In this document: positions 1 to 7,503 of the stretch, piece after piece | Numbering within the stretch: position 1 is the stretch's first letter | Layout: every line of letters begins with the position of its first letter | Origin: RGIG5612 sp017511185 | Lineage (GTDB): Bacteria; Bacillota; Clostridia; Lachnospirales; Lachnospiraceae | DNA length: 11,855 bases | Assembly: GCA_017511185.1 (NCBI GenBank) | Contig: JAFWLF010000037.1 | Location: forward strand, 1 to 11,855 | Direction of reading: 5' to 3' | Notes under the pieces: model-generated | Databases searched by the model: none | Told to the model about the DNA's origin: nothing | The model's input: the letters and a program-made list of their open reading frames with translations, nothing else | Made by a program: the position numbers and the translations under genes

Positions 1-261
1 ACCAGTGCGTACATTGACCATACATTGTATCGCCACAAATATCTGGTGGATGCTGTAATGGCCATGCGGGATGCTGGAAACAACGATGCACACCTGACAC
101 TGTTCTCTCCGGAAGATCTGGAGAAATATGATATTTCCATTACTCCTGATCTGCCATATAAAACCCTGTTCCGCGAGAACCATTGGAGCTGGGTCCCAAC
201 TTATAAGAATGAATATGGTATCATGTCCTGGCTTTTAAATCAGGTACGAGAAGATAAATGA
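1..261 (+). CDS. Alpha/beta-hydrolase (esterase/peptidase-like), C-terminal end only
   Basis: The reading frame is open to the left edge, so this is the 3' end of a longer gene; a TTG at 25 is not a credible start. The visible 86 residues look like the last part of a serine hydrolase of the predicted peptidase / polyhydroxybutyrate-depolymerase-like type. An S-P-E-D-L segment (visible residues 36-40) is followed by N-H-W-S-W (60-64), whose His61 fits the catalytic histidine of the Ser-Asp-His triad, and then by E-Y-G-I-M-S-W-L-L, the closing helix typical of these enzymes. The nucleophile serine lies outside the window. Substrate cannot be told. The stop codon overlaps the next gene's ATG by four bases (ATGA at 258-261), so the two are probably co-translated. 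Family call is by motif pattern only. Confidence 0.6.
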   Translation, partial: TSAYIDHTLYRHKYLVDAVMAMRDAGNNDAHLTLFSPEDLEKYDISITPDLPYKTLFRENHWSWVPTYKNEYGIMSWLLNQVREDK

Positions 262-1136
262 TTCCTGCTGAATTACACGCCCATGTTTTCATGGACGGCA
301 TCGATTATCAGAAAAGCGCAATGCGTTTTCGGGACGGCGTTGACAAGGACGCCGTCCGCTCTGTGCTGAAAGAATATCAGTCCCGCGGCATCACTATGAT
401 CCGCGATGGAGGCGATCATTATGGCGCATGTATTTATGCAAAAAGCATTGCAGGAGAATATGGCATCACATACCTGATGCCTTCCTTCGCTATTTTTAAA
501 GAAGGTAATTATGGGAAGATCGTCGGCCTGCCATATCGGGATATAAAAGAATACCGTACACGTATTTCTGAAGCTGCATCCTTAGGTTCAGACTTCATCA
601 AGATCATGGTATCTGGTATCCTGGATTTTTCCCGCTTCGGGGTAGTCTCAGAAACCGATTATTCCGATGAACTTGTGAAGGAACTGGTCCATATTGCCCA
701 TGAAGAAGGATTTGCTGTGATGGCACATGCCAGCGGCACAGAGTGTGTACGCCGTGCAGCAATCGCCGGTGCTGATTCTATCGAGCACGGCTATTACATG
801 GATGCTGAGACAATGGACATTCTGAAAGAAAAAGGACTGATCTGGGTTCCTACAGCAGTGACCAGTGCCAATCTTTCCGGGACTGGACGTTTTCCGGAGA
901 AGATCGTAGAGCAGATTGCAGATACACACAAAGCTGCCATTGCAGAAGCAGCTTCAAAGGATGTACCGATCGGATGTGGAAGCGATGCCGGGGCGTTTTC
1001 TGTCTTACATGGGAGTGGATGCATACAGGAATATGACCTGCTCTCTTCCCTTTTGGGCAAAGACGCGGACAAAAAACTATTGGCTGCTGAGCAAACGATC
1101 CGACAGAAATTTTCCGGAAAAACGGCAGAACTCTGA
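258..1136 (+). CDS. Metal-dependent amidohydrolase, imidazolonepropionase-like
   Basis: A 292-residue member of the amidohydrolase superfamily (TIM barrel, one or two metal ions), which hydrolyses amide, imide or related C-N bonds. The metal-site signature is complete: H-A-H at residues 7-9, Lys115 in F-I-K-I-M (bridging, usually carboxylated lysine), His157 in M-A-H-A-S-G, His177 in I-E-H-G, and Asp243 in G-S-D-A-G. Most relatives have about 400 residues, with an N-terminal beta-sandwich before the H-x-H; here the protein begins almost at that motif, so the beta domain is missing at the N terminus. No signal peptide or membrane segment is visible, so it should be cytoplasmic. The ATG overlaps the previous gene's TGA, with a GAGAAG-type ribosome site just upstream. 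The true substrate is unknown; pairing with a hydrolase suggests a small catabolic operon. Confidence 0.8.
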   Translation: MIPAELHAHVFMDGIDYQKSAMRFRDGVDKDAVRSVLKEYQSRGITMIRDGGDHYGACIYAKSIAGEYGITYLMPSFAIFKEGNYGKIVGLPYRDIKEYRTRISEAASLGSDFIKIMVSGILDFSRFGVVSETDYSDELVKELVHIAHEEGFAVMAHASGTECVRRAAIAGADSIEHGYYMDAETMDILKEKGLIWVPTAVTSANLSGTGRFPEKIVEQIADTHKAAIAEAASKDVPIGCGSDAGAFSVLHGSGCIQEYDLLSSLLGKDADKKLLAAEQTIRQKFSGKTAEL

Positions 1137-1155
1137 CGAGTTTCTCTTATTCGCT

Positions 1156-1194
1156 AAAAAACCGCCCTGTGTTTTCACACATGGGCAGCTTTTT
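1156..1194. terminator. Bidirectional intrinsic terminator
   Basis: A hairpin lies between two convergent transcription units. On the + strand GCCC-TGTGT (1164-1172) pairs with ACACA-GGGC (1177-1186) with one bulged T and a four-base loop; read on the - strand the loop is GAAA, a stable GNRA tetraloop. A run of six A (1156-1161) lies on the left and a T run (1190-1194) on the right, so both directions end in a U tract. It serves the amidohydrolase gene on + and the end of the fatty acid synthesis/dfx operon on -. Confidence 0.85.
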
Positions 1195-1219
1195 AAATGA
1201 ATCATATGTCATGAGATAA

Positions 1220-1594
1220 TCATGCTTTCCAGAGGCCATGCAGATTGCAGTATGCATACACTGCTTCCACTTCGTCCTTCTCACAGATAGTGAAGACCAT
1301 CGTAGGTCCTTTCTCCACGTCCAGGTTGCGCAGTTGGATTCCATGGTTGGTCTGCAGGACCATCCATGCAATGTGATGCTCCGGAGTCATTGGATGCTCT
1401 GTGCTCCCCACTGTTACATGGACTTTGTAGTTCTCAACAGTATAAACAGGCACGTGCTTTTCAGCTGCTGCATCTGTGGTATTGGCGATCAGCTCTTCCA
1501 TCGGTTCACCACAGCAGTAAACATTACATGGCTTGTTTTCTACTTCCATAATGATCTGCCCGCATTTTTTACATTTGTAGATCTTAACTTCCAT
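1220..1594 (-). CDS. dfx: Desulfoferrodoxin (two-iron superoxide reductase)
   Basis: This 124-residue protein reduces superoxide to hydrogen peroxide without releasing oxygen, a typical anaerobe defence in the cytoplasm. Both iron centres are visible. The N-terminal desulforedoxin-like center I has Cys8, Cys11, Cys27 and Cys28 (C-K-K-C and Y-C-C-G). The catalytic center II has His47, His67, His73, Cys116 and His119 (E-K-H-V-P, H-P-M-T-P-E-H, C-N-L-H-G-L-W-K). The E-K before His47 holds the lysine that attracts superoxide. Length is normal for the two-center class. An AGGAGG at 1600-1605 sits five bases before the ATG. The gene starts 35 bp after fabF copy 2 with no hairpin or terminator in between, and is followed by the terminator at 1156-1194, so it is probably the last gene of the FASII operon. 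An extra promoter inside fabF cannot be excluded. Confidence 0.95.
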   Translation of the reverse strand: MEVKIYKCKKCGQIIMEVENKPCNVYCCGEPMEELIANTTDAAAEKHVPVYTVENYKVHVTVGSTEHPMTPEHHIAWMVLQTNHGIQLRNLDVEKGPTMVFTICEKDEVEAVYAYCNLHGLWKA

Positions 1595-1599
1595 ACCGT

Positions 1600-1605
1600 C
1601 CTCCT
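1600..1605 (-). promoter_or_regulatory. Ribosome binding site of dfx
   Basis: A perfect AGGAGG on the - strand, five bases before the ATG at 1594, within the 35-bp gap after fabF copy 2. It is among the strongest sites in the operon, fitting independent, efficient translation of dfx. Confidence 0.8.
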
Positions 1606-1629
1606 TTTTTTGAACAGGTTACTGATAGA

Positions 1630-2841
1630 TTATTCGGATACCCTTCCAACAATAATACAGGAATTCTGACCGCCAAATCCAAAAGCATTGGACATGGCCG
1701 CTTTGATTTCTTTCTGTCTGTTTTCTTTTGTTACAATATTCAAGTCGCATTCCGGATCCGGCTGCTCATAACCGGCATTTTCCGGAAGAAGACCCGTATT
1801 TACAGCCTGTACGCAGGCTATCACTTCTGTAATTCCGCCAGCGCCCATCATATGACCGGTTGCTCCCTTTGTAGAAGAAACCAAAACATTGTGCTCTCCA
1901 AATACCTGATGGATCGCTTTCGTCTCTGTGATATCCCCAAGATGGGTAGCTGTTCCATGTGCATTAATATAACCGATATCGTTCGGAGAAAGATTAGCAT
2001 CTGCCATTGCCAGACGCATGACTGCTGCAGCACCTGCTCCAGACGGGTCCGGTGATACAGGATTGAATGCATCTGTATTATTGGCACAGCCCAGGAGCTC
2101 TGCTACAGGCTGCCCTCCCCGCTTCTTCATATGCTCTTCACTCTCCAGCACCAGCGCGCCGCCGCCTTCACCCAGAACAAAACCATTTCTGCGGGAATCA
2201 AACGGATAGCTTTCACCGGTCTTGGAAAGAGCACCTGTCTTGATCAGACTCTGTACCAACGGCGGGCAGACAGCAGCTTCTCCAGCCATCACAACTACCG
2301 CATCTGCCATCCCGGAACGGATCAGCATGGAACCAATCGTGGTTGCATCTCCTCCGGAAGAGCAGGCAGTCGTAACGGTAAGGCTTGGTCCTTTGATCTT
2401 GTGGTTAATGGAAAACTGAGCCGCTGCAATATTGCCCATGGCTTTCGTCAGGAATTTCGGTCCTGCTTGTTTTCCGTTCACTGCCAGCTGAGCATTTGTT
2501 TCGCCGATCATGACGATCCCGGCTAATGCAGTTCCCATCACGATGCCGATCCGGTCACTGTCTGTATCTAATCCGCTCTGCTGAACAGCTTCCTCTGCTG
2601 CAACATAAGCGTACTGCATATATGGTTCCAGATCCAGCGTCAGCTTTGTGGAAAGATATGCCTTCGGATCAAAGCCATCGACCAAGGCCATACGAAGGCC
2701 AGGCTGCGTGAAAGAACCAATTGTTTCTTTTTCTACGATTCCGCATTTGCCTTCATTGATCCCCTGCCAGTAAGCTGGAACTCCAATTCCGACCGGGGTA
2801 ACAGCCCCCATTCCGGTTATAAAGATTCTTGTTTTTTCCAT
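1630..2841 (-). CDS. fabF: Beta-ketoacyl-ACP synthase II, second copy (divergent)
   Basis: A 403-residue thiolase-fold condensing enzyme that extends acyl-ACP by two carbons using malonyl-ACP. The Cys-His-His triad is intact: Cys160 in T-T-A-C-S-S-G-G, His295 in N-A-H-G-T-A-T-H, His330 in G-A-T-G-H-M-M-G, with Lys325 in S-T-K. The C-terminal G-F-G-G loop is present at 388-391. It differs from its upstream neighbour around the nucleophile (C-S-S-G-G-D-A against C-A-S-G-S-N-A) and after the first His (T-A-T-H-L-G-D against T-G-T-P-M-N-D), so it is an old or specialised paralogue, not a fresh duplication. It starts nine bases after the first copy's stop, with a G-rich ribosome site (GGGGGAAGG) in that gap. 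A dedicated chain-length or unsaturated-fatty-acid role is possible but not shown. A polyketide-type role is less likely in this operon. Confidence 0.9.
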   Translation of the reverse strand: MEKTRIFITGMGAVTPVGIGVPAYWQGINEGKCGIVEKETIGSFTQPGLRMALVDGFDPKAYLSTKLTLDLEPYMQYAYVAAEEAVQQSGLDTDSDRIGIVMGTALAGIVMIGETNAQLAVNGKQAGPKFLTKAMGNIAAAQFSINHKIKGPSLTVTTACSSGGDATTIGSMLIRSGMADAVVVMAGEAAVCPPLVQSLIKTGALSKTGESYPFDSRRNGFVLGEGGGALVLESEEHMKKRGGQPVAELLGCANNTDAFNPVSPDPSGAGAAAVMRLAMADANLSPNDIGYINAHGTATHLGDITETKAIHQVFGEHNVLVSSTKGATGHMMGAGGITEVIACVQAVNTGLLPENAGYEQPDPECDLNIVTKENRQKEIKAAMSNAFGFGGQNSCIIVGRVSE

Positions 2842-2850
2842 GCCTTCCCC

Positions 2851-4077
2851 CTAAATTGTACGGAATGCAAGGCTGGCATTATGTCCGCCGAAGCCAAGGG
2901 ATGTGGATACAGCCATATCCAGTTTCCGTTCTTTTGCAGTAAGAGGCGTATAATCCAGATCACATTCCGGATCCGGCTCCAACAGGTTGATCGTTGGCGG
3001 GACAACGCCATCTCTCAGAGCCAGGACAGAAATAATAGCCTCCGCAGCACCGGCTGCACCAAGCATATGACCTGTCATGGATTTTGTTGAACTGATACTG
3101 ATCTTTCTTGCGCGGTCTTCACCAAAAGCTTTCTTGACCGCGATCGTTTCTGCTTTATCATTCATCGGAGTACCAGTGCCGTGTGCATTATAGTACACAT
3201 TGTCTGTATCCATATTTGTCTCTCTCAATGCGTCTGCAATGGCTCTTGCGCCGCCTTCAGCTTCCGGATGCGGAGCCGTCATATGGTAAGCATCACAGGT
3301 TACACCATAACCGGATAATTCTGCATAGATCTTTGCGCCGCGCGCTTTTGCATGTTCATATTCTTCCAGAACCAGGACGCCTGCGCCCTCACCCATAACA
3401 AAACCGGATCTTCTTGCGTCAAATGGAAGGGATGCTGCATTTGGATCTTCTGAAAAGCTCAATGCCTGCATCGTAGAGAATCCTGCAGCTGCCAGTGCAT
3501 TAACGGTTGCTTCAGAACCGCCAGCGATCATAGCATCTGCATAACCATGGCGAATCACGCGCATTGCCTCACCAATGGCATTAGAACCAGAAGCACATGC
3601 CGTCACGGACGGAAGTGCCGCCCCTTTGCATTGATAACGCATAGCAATCATACCGGAAGCCATGTTCGCGATCATCATAGGAATAAAGAACGGAGATACC
3701 TTGCGCGGTCCTTTTTCCATCAGCTTTTTATGTTCATCCATGAAAGTCTGAATTCCGCCGATACCTGTGCCGATATAGACACCAATCCGCTCGTCTCTTA
3801 CCGTCCCAATGATCCCGCTCTCTTCAACTGCCTGCGTTGCTGCAGCAACTGCAAATTGTGTATAGATATCGCTGTGCAGAACATCCATTTTTTCCATGTA
3901 TGCACGCGGATCAAAGTCCTTTACTTCTGCAGCGACTTTCACTTTATAATCAGTCGTGTCAAACTTTGTGATCGGCGCGATCCCGCAGCAGCCGTTTTTT
4001 ACATTTTCCCAAAAAGTTGGTACATCATTTCCAAGCGGACTGACAATACCCATACCAGTAACTACAACTCGATTCAT
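2851..4077 (-). CDS. fabF: Beta-ketoacyl-ACP synthase II, first copy
   Basis: A 408-residue elongating condensing enzyme of cytoplasmic FASII, the usual FabF length. Catalytic residues are Cys161 (V-T-A-C-A-S-G), His299 (N-A-H-G-T-G-T-P-M-N-D), Lys332 (S-T-K) and His337 (M-T-G-H-M-L-G). The gating loop L-G-F-G-G-H-N is at about 394-400. These match canonical FabF, so this copy is the likely main elongation enzyme. The ATG follows an AGGAGG by about five bases. A 45-bp gap separates it from accA, wider than most junctions in the operon; it has only a weak four-base-pair stem and no convincing promoter. In streptococcal-type operons fabF lies between fabG and accB, so its location after accA is a rearranged order. 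Confidence 0.95.
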   Translation of the reverse strand: MNRVVVTGMGIVSPLGNDVPTFWENVKNGCCGIAPITKFDTTDYKVKVAAEVKDFDPRAYMEKMDVLHSDIYTQFAVAAATQAVEESGIIGTVRDERIGVYIGTGIGGIQTFMDEHKKLMEKGPRKVSPFFIPMMIANMASGMIAMRYQCKGAALPSVTACASGSNAIGEAMRVIRHGYADAMIAGGSEATVNALAAAGFSTMQALSFSEDPNAASLPFDARRSGFVMGEGAGVLVLEEYEHAKARGAKIYAELSGYGVTCDAYHMTAPHPEAEGGARAIADALRETNMDTDNVYYNAHGTGTPMNDKAETIAVKKAFGEDRARKISISSTKSMTGHMLGAAGAAEAIISVLALRDGVVPPTINLLEPDPECDLDYTPLTAKERKLDMAVSTSLGFGGHNASLAFRTI

Positions 4078-4122
4078 TGGAGCCTCCTCATTTCTATCGT
4101 CCTTTCAACGGACTTTTATTAA

Positions 4123-4911
4123 TTATGCCATCGGTCTTCCGATTTTACGGAAATGCTGATATCTCTGTTCCAGCAATTCATCCATTGTTAATGCAGATAA
4201 TTCACGCAGTTCTGCCTCGATCTTATCACGAAGTGAATAATAAAATGCTTCTGTTCCAAGATTCTCTTCTGAGATCACTTCATCGATGATATCGTTTTCC
4301 AGAGAATCCTGCGCGGTCAGTTTTAATACATCCGCAGCTTCTTCTGCACGTTTTGCATCTTTCCAGAGGATGCTTGCGCATCCTTCCGGTGAAATAACGG
4401 AATAGATGGCATTTTCCATCATCCAAACTTTATTAGCAACTGCAAGTGCCAATGCACCGCCGCTTCCGCCTTCTCCGATCACAAGAGAAATGATTGGTGT
4501 TTTCAGTGTCATCATTTCCATCAGGTTTTTGGCGATTGCTTCTCCCTGCCCGCGTTCTTCTGCACCAATGCCGCAGTATGCGCCGGAAGTATCTACAAAA
4601 CAAACGACCGGGCGATGGAACTTTTCTGCCTGCTTCATCAATCGCAATGCCTTCCGGTATCCTTCCGGGTTTGGAGCACCAAAAGAATGCAGGATACGGT
4701 CTTTTGTATTCTGTCCTTTTTCAATACCGATCACCGTTACAGGCATATCACCAATTCTTGCAATCCCACCTACGATCGCACGGTCATCTGCAAAATTGCG
4801 GTCACCATGCATCTCAATAAAATCCAGGAACATATTCCGGATATAATTTACAGCGGTTGGGCGTTTATTATCTCTGGCGGTTCTTACTCTTTCATAAGCC
4901 GTAATACTCAT
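4123..4911 (-). CDS. accA: Acetyl-CoA carboxylase, carboxyltransferase subunit alpha
   Basis: With AccD it forms the carboxyltransferase that moves CO2 from biotin-AccB to acetyl-CoA, giving malonyl-CoA. The 262-residue length matches the short Gram-positive form (Escherichia coli AccA has an N-terminal extension and is about 319). Crotonase-fold motifs are clear: D-T-S-G-A-Y-C-G (107-114), A-E-E-R-G-Q-G-E-A-I-A (117-127), and the glycine-rich oxyanion segment G-E-G-G-S-G-G-A (146-153). Ser109 and Cys113 replace the Pro residues of the E. coli motif; Ser at the first place is seen in other Firmicutes. It starts two bases after accD's stop, with a GGAAGGAAAG ribosome site inside the end of accD, so the two subunits are coupled and made in matching amounts. 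Confidence 0.97.
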   Translation of the reverse strand: MSITAYERVRTARDNKRPTAVNYIRNMFLDFIEMHGDRNFADDRAIVGGIARIGDMPVTVIGIEKGQNTKDRILHSFGAPNPEGYRKALRLMKQAEKFHRPVVCFVDTSGAYCGIGAEERGQGEAIAKNLMEMMTLKTPIISLVIGEGGSGGALALAVANKVWMMENAIYSVISPEGCASILWKDAKRAEEAADVLKLTAQDSLENDIIDEVISEENLGTEAFYYSLRDKIEAELRELSALTMDELLEQRYQHFRKIGRPMA

Positions 4912-4913
4912 AG

Positions 4914-5768
4914 TTACTTTCCTTCCTTATGCATACGCAGGATCGCCGCGATGACTTTCTTCTGGCTCTGACGAGAAACAATAGCATCAATAAAGCCATG
5001 CTCCATCATAAATTCTGCAGTCTGGAATCCCTTCGGAAGGGACTTACGTGTTGTCTGCTCAATGACTCGAGCACCTGCAAAACCTACCGTTGCTCCCGGC
5101 TCTGAAAGGATAATATCACCTTCCATGGCAAAGCTTGCCGTCACGCCGCCAGTCGTCGGATCAGTCAGCACCGTGACATAGAGAAGACCTGCATCGCTGT
5201 GCCGTTTCACAGCCCCGCTAGTCTTTGCCATCTGCATGAGGGAGAAAAGTCCCTCCTGCATGCGCGCCCCGCCGGATACCGTATAGCCGATCACCGGCAT
5301 GCGTTTTTCTGTTGCGTACTCAAACAGACGGGTGATTTTTTCACCCACAACCGTACCCATGCTGCCCATCATAAAGAACGGGTCCATAATAAAAATGCAG
5401 CATTTATATTTATTGATCTCTGCAGTGCCGCAGAGGACTGCTTCGCTTTCTTTGTTTGTTTTTCTGAGTGATTCCAGTTTGTTCTTATACCCAGGGAACT
5501 GAAGAGGGTCTGTGTTTTCCACATCTGTAAACATTTCTGTAAAAGAGCCCTCATCTGTGATGAAAGATAATCTCTGACGTGCACTCATGCGGAAATGATG
5601 CCCGCACTGGCAGGTAAACTGATTGCCCTTAAGTTTGCTCATTGGAATGGTCTTATGACAATTCGGACATGTCATTTCCGGCTCGCTGACTGCCTTCTGT
5701 TCCGGAAGTGAATTCCGGCCGCCGGTCTCCAGCTCATTCTTTGGCCGTAAGAATTTCATAATGCCCAT
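4914..5768 (-). CDS. accD: Acetyl-CoA carboxylase, carboxyltransferase subunit beta
   Basis: Partner of AccA in the heterotetrameric carboxyltransferase. The 284-residue protein has an N-terminal zinc ribbon followed by a crotonase-fold domain. The core motifs S-G-G-A-R-M-Q-E-G (165-173), T-D-P-T-T-G-G (202-208) and G-F-A-G-A-R-V-I-E-Q-T (229-239) are canonical and bind acyl-CoA and biotin. The zinc ribbon is unusual: Cys34 and Cys37 form the normal C-x2-C, but the second pair is Cys53-Gln-Cys55 (C-x-C) where the family usually has C-x2-C before the H-H-F. The codons read cleanly, so this is not an obvious frameshift. An AGGTGA ribosome site lies just before the ATG, four bases after accC ends. 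Confidence 0.96.
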   Translation of the reverse strand: MGIMKFLRPKNELETGGRNSLPEQKAVSEPEMTCPNCHKTIPMSKLKGNQFTCQCGHHFRMSARQRLSFITDEGSFTEMFTDVENTDPLQFPGYKNKLESLRKTNKESEAVLCGTAEINKYKCCIFIMDPFFMMGSMGTVVGEKITRLFEYATEKRMPVIGYTVSGGARMQEGLFSLMQMAKTSGAVKRHSDAGLLYVTVLTDPTTGGVTASFAMEGDIILSEPGATVGFAGARVIEQTTRKSLPKGFQTAEFMMEHGFIDAIVSRQSQKKVIAAILRMHKEGK

Positions 5769-5772
5769 GCTT

Positions 5773-7080
5773 TCACCTGCTTTCTGTCATTCTCAGATCA
5801 TAATCGCCGCTCATGAAACGTTCGTCACTAATCAGACGCAGCTGATCTTCGATATTTGTATTGATGCCGCCAATAATCAACTCGCAAAGAGCCGCTTTCA
5901 TTTTACGAAGTGCTTCTTCACGTGTTCCGGCATAAACGATCAGTTTCCCGAGAAGAGAATCGTAATACGGGCTGACTTCCAGTCCTTGTACCAGACAAGT
6001 ATCAAAGCGGACAAATGGACCTCCCGGAACATGCAAGATCTGCAGCGTTCCCGGGGAAGCAGCATTGATTCGGCATTCAATAGCTGTTCCTGCAAACGGA
6101 AGTTCTTCCTGCTGGAAAGAAAGCGGAACACCAGCTGCTGTACGGATCTGCCACTTTACCAGATCCTTTCTGGTAAGCATTTCTGTCACGCAGTGCTCAA
6201 CCTGCAGTCTCACATTCATCTCCATGAACCAGAAATTGCCATCTGTATCACGCAAGAATTCCAGCGTACCAACGCCTACGTATTCCATCTTCTTAACAGC
6301 CTTGATGCAGGCTGCAAGAAGGGCCTCTCTCTGCTCCGGATTAACACCCGGGGAAGGTGTCTCTTCAATCAGTTTCTGATGATGGTACTGCAAGGAACAG
6401 TCACGTTCACCGAGCGCCACCACGTTTCCATCTTCGTCTGCCAGGATCTGCACTTCAATGTGTCTGGCAGGATAAATAAATTTTTCCAGATATAAACTGC
6501 CATCTCCAAAAGCAGCTTCGCTTTCAGAAGATGCGAGTGGATATTCTCTAAGCAGGGATTCTTTATCATTGATCTGACGGATGCCTCTGCCTCCGCCGCC
6601 TTCGCAAGCTTTCAGCATGACCGGATAACCGATTTCCTCTGCTTTTTCCAAAGCCTCTTCCACAGATGACAAGGCTGTTGTGCCAGGAATAGTAGAAAGA
6701 CCAGCTTCCTGCGCGATCTGTTTCACACCTGCTTTATTGCTCAGTTTTTCCATAACAGCGGCGCTCGGTCCAATAAACACGACACCGTTGTTTTCACATT
6801 CTCTTGCAAAATGCGCGTTCTCGGAAAGAAAGCCATAACCAGGATGGATTGCCTGCGCGCCAGAAAGAAGTGCTGCTTCAATGATACGGCTCTCATTCAG
6901 ATAGCTTTCTCCTGCAGATGCCGGTCCGATACAATAACTATCATCCGCCAGCTGCACATGCAGGGCTTCTTTATCAGCTTCCGAATAAACGGCCACTGTC
7001 GAAATACCCATCTCCTTGCAGGCGCGGATGATACGGACTGCGATCTCTCCTCTGTTCGCGATCAATATTTTTGAAAACAT
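5773..7080 (-). CDS. accC: Acetyl-CoA carboxylase, biotin carboxylase subunit
   Basis: An ATP-grasp enzyme that carboxylates the biotin on AccB with bicarbonate and ATP. Visible features: the N-terminal I-A-N-R-G-E-I-A-V-R (7-16), H-P-G-Y-G-F-L-S-E-N (79-88), the ATP-grasp glycine loop G-G-G-G-R-G (161-166), Lys236 in H-H-Q-K, Glu274 and Glu287 as metal ligands, Arg291 in N-V-R-L-Q-V-E-H, and Arg337 in E-C-R-I-N-A. These align with E. coli Lys238, Glu276, Glu288, Arg292 and Arg338. Length is 435 residues against about 449 in E. coli; part of the difference is a roughly seven-residue shortening after C-R-I-N-A, where the usual D-P-x-T-F-x-P stretch is missing. All catalytic residues remain, so it should be active. 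It begins three bases after fabZ's stop. Confidence 0.97.
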   Translation of the reverse strand: MFSKILIANRGEIAVRIIRACKEMGISTVAVYSEADKEALHVQLADDSYCIGPASAGESYLNESRIIEAALLSGAQAIHPGYGFLSENAHFARECENNGVVFIGPSAAVMEKLSNKAGVKQIAQEAGLSTIPGTTALSSVEEALEKAEEIGYPVMLKACEGGGGRGIRQINDKESLLREYPLASSESEAAFGDGSLYLEKFIYPARHIEVQILADEDGNVVALGERDCSLQYHHQKLIEETPSPGVNPEQREALLAACIKAVKKMEYVGVGTLEFLRDTDGNFWFMEMNVRLQVEHCVTEMLTRKDLVKWQIRTAAGVPLSFQQEELPFAGTAIECRINAASPGTLQILHVPGGPFVRFDTCLVQGLEVSPYYDSLLGKLIVYAGTREEALRKMKAALCELIIGGINTNIEDQLRLISDERFMSGDYDLRMTESR

Positions 7081-7083
7081 TTC

Positions 7084-7503
7084 TTATTGTTTCTCCGTAA
7101 TAGCAATTGAAAATTCTGCTTTAACACATAATCTGCCGTCCACATAGCCTTCCCCTTCTGCGAAGTAGAACGGTCCTTTATGTTTCGTGACACGGCATTT
7201 TGTCTCGAATACATCTCCAGGTTTCACCTGACTTTTAAAGCGGACATTGTTCAGACCGGTATAAACTGCGATCTTATCCTCAGTCATCTGATCACTTAAA
7301 AGGATACAGATAGACTGTGCCAGGATCTCGCACTGGATCACGCCCGGTACGATCGGATTACCCGGAAAATGTCCATCCAAAAACCAGGCATCGTCGCGGA
7401 TCAAAAACTTGCCGTGTGCATATTCATCTTCTTTATATACTTCATCCAGAAGAAGCATATTGCCGCGGTGCGGTAATATGGTTTTAATCTCTTCCTGTGT
7501 CAT
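7084..7503 (-). CDS. fabZ: 3-hydroxyacyl-ACP dehydratase
   Basis: A hot-dog-fold dehydratase of 139 residues that turns 3-hydroxyacyl-ACP into trans-2-enoyl-ACP. The family start L-P-H-R-G (10-14) is present, and the active-site helix region holds His45 (D-G-H-F-P-G-N-P) and Glu59 (P-G-V-I-Q-C-E-I-L-A-Q). No FabA-type isomerase features are evident from the motifs, but FabZ and isomerising FabN-like proteins are close relatives and cannot be separated by eye. Its ATG overlaps the accB stop (ATGA, 7500-7503), with AGGAGA as ribosome site, so translation is coupled to accB. Placement between accB and accC is the standard Firmicutes order. Confidence 0.95.
   Translation of the reverse strand: MTQEEIKTILPHRGNMLLLDEVYKEDEYAHGKFLIRDDAWFLDGHFPGNPIVPGVIQCEILAQSICILLSDQMTEDKIAVYTGLNNVRFKSQVKPGDVFETKCRVTKHKGPFYFAEGEGYVDGRLCVKAEFSIAITEKQ

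Noticed and set aside
3547..4122. A 191-residue open frame on the + strand, antisense to fabF copy 1
   Set aside because: It lies over a gene with intact catalytic motifs, shows no family resemblance, and has no start signals of its own.
4078..4122. Terminator or promoter in the accA-fabF gap
   Set aside because: Only a four-base GTCC/GGAC stem without T tract and no paired -35/-10 boxes; the gap is adequately explained by the fabF ribosome site.
5761..6495. A 244-residue open frame on the + strand, antisense to accC
   Set aside because: It runs opposite a fully conserved accC, has no good ribosome site or recognisable motif, and its composition (many Cys, His, Phe) is that of a complement of a coding gene.
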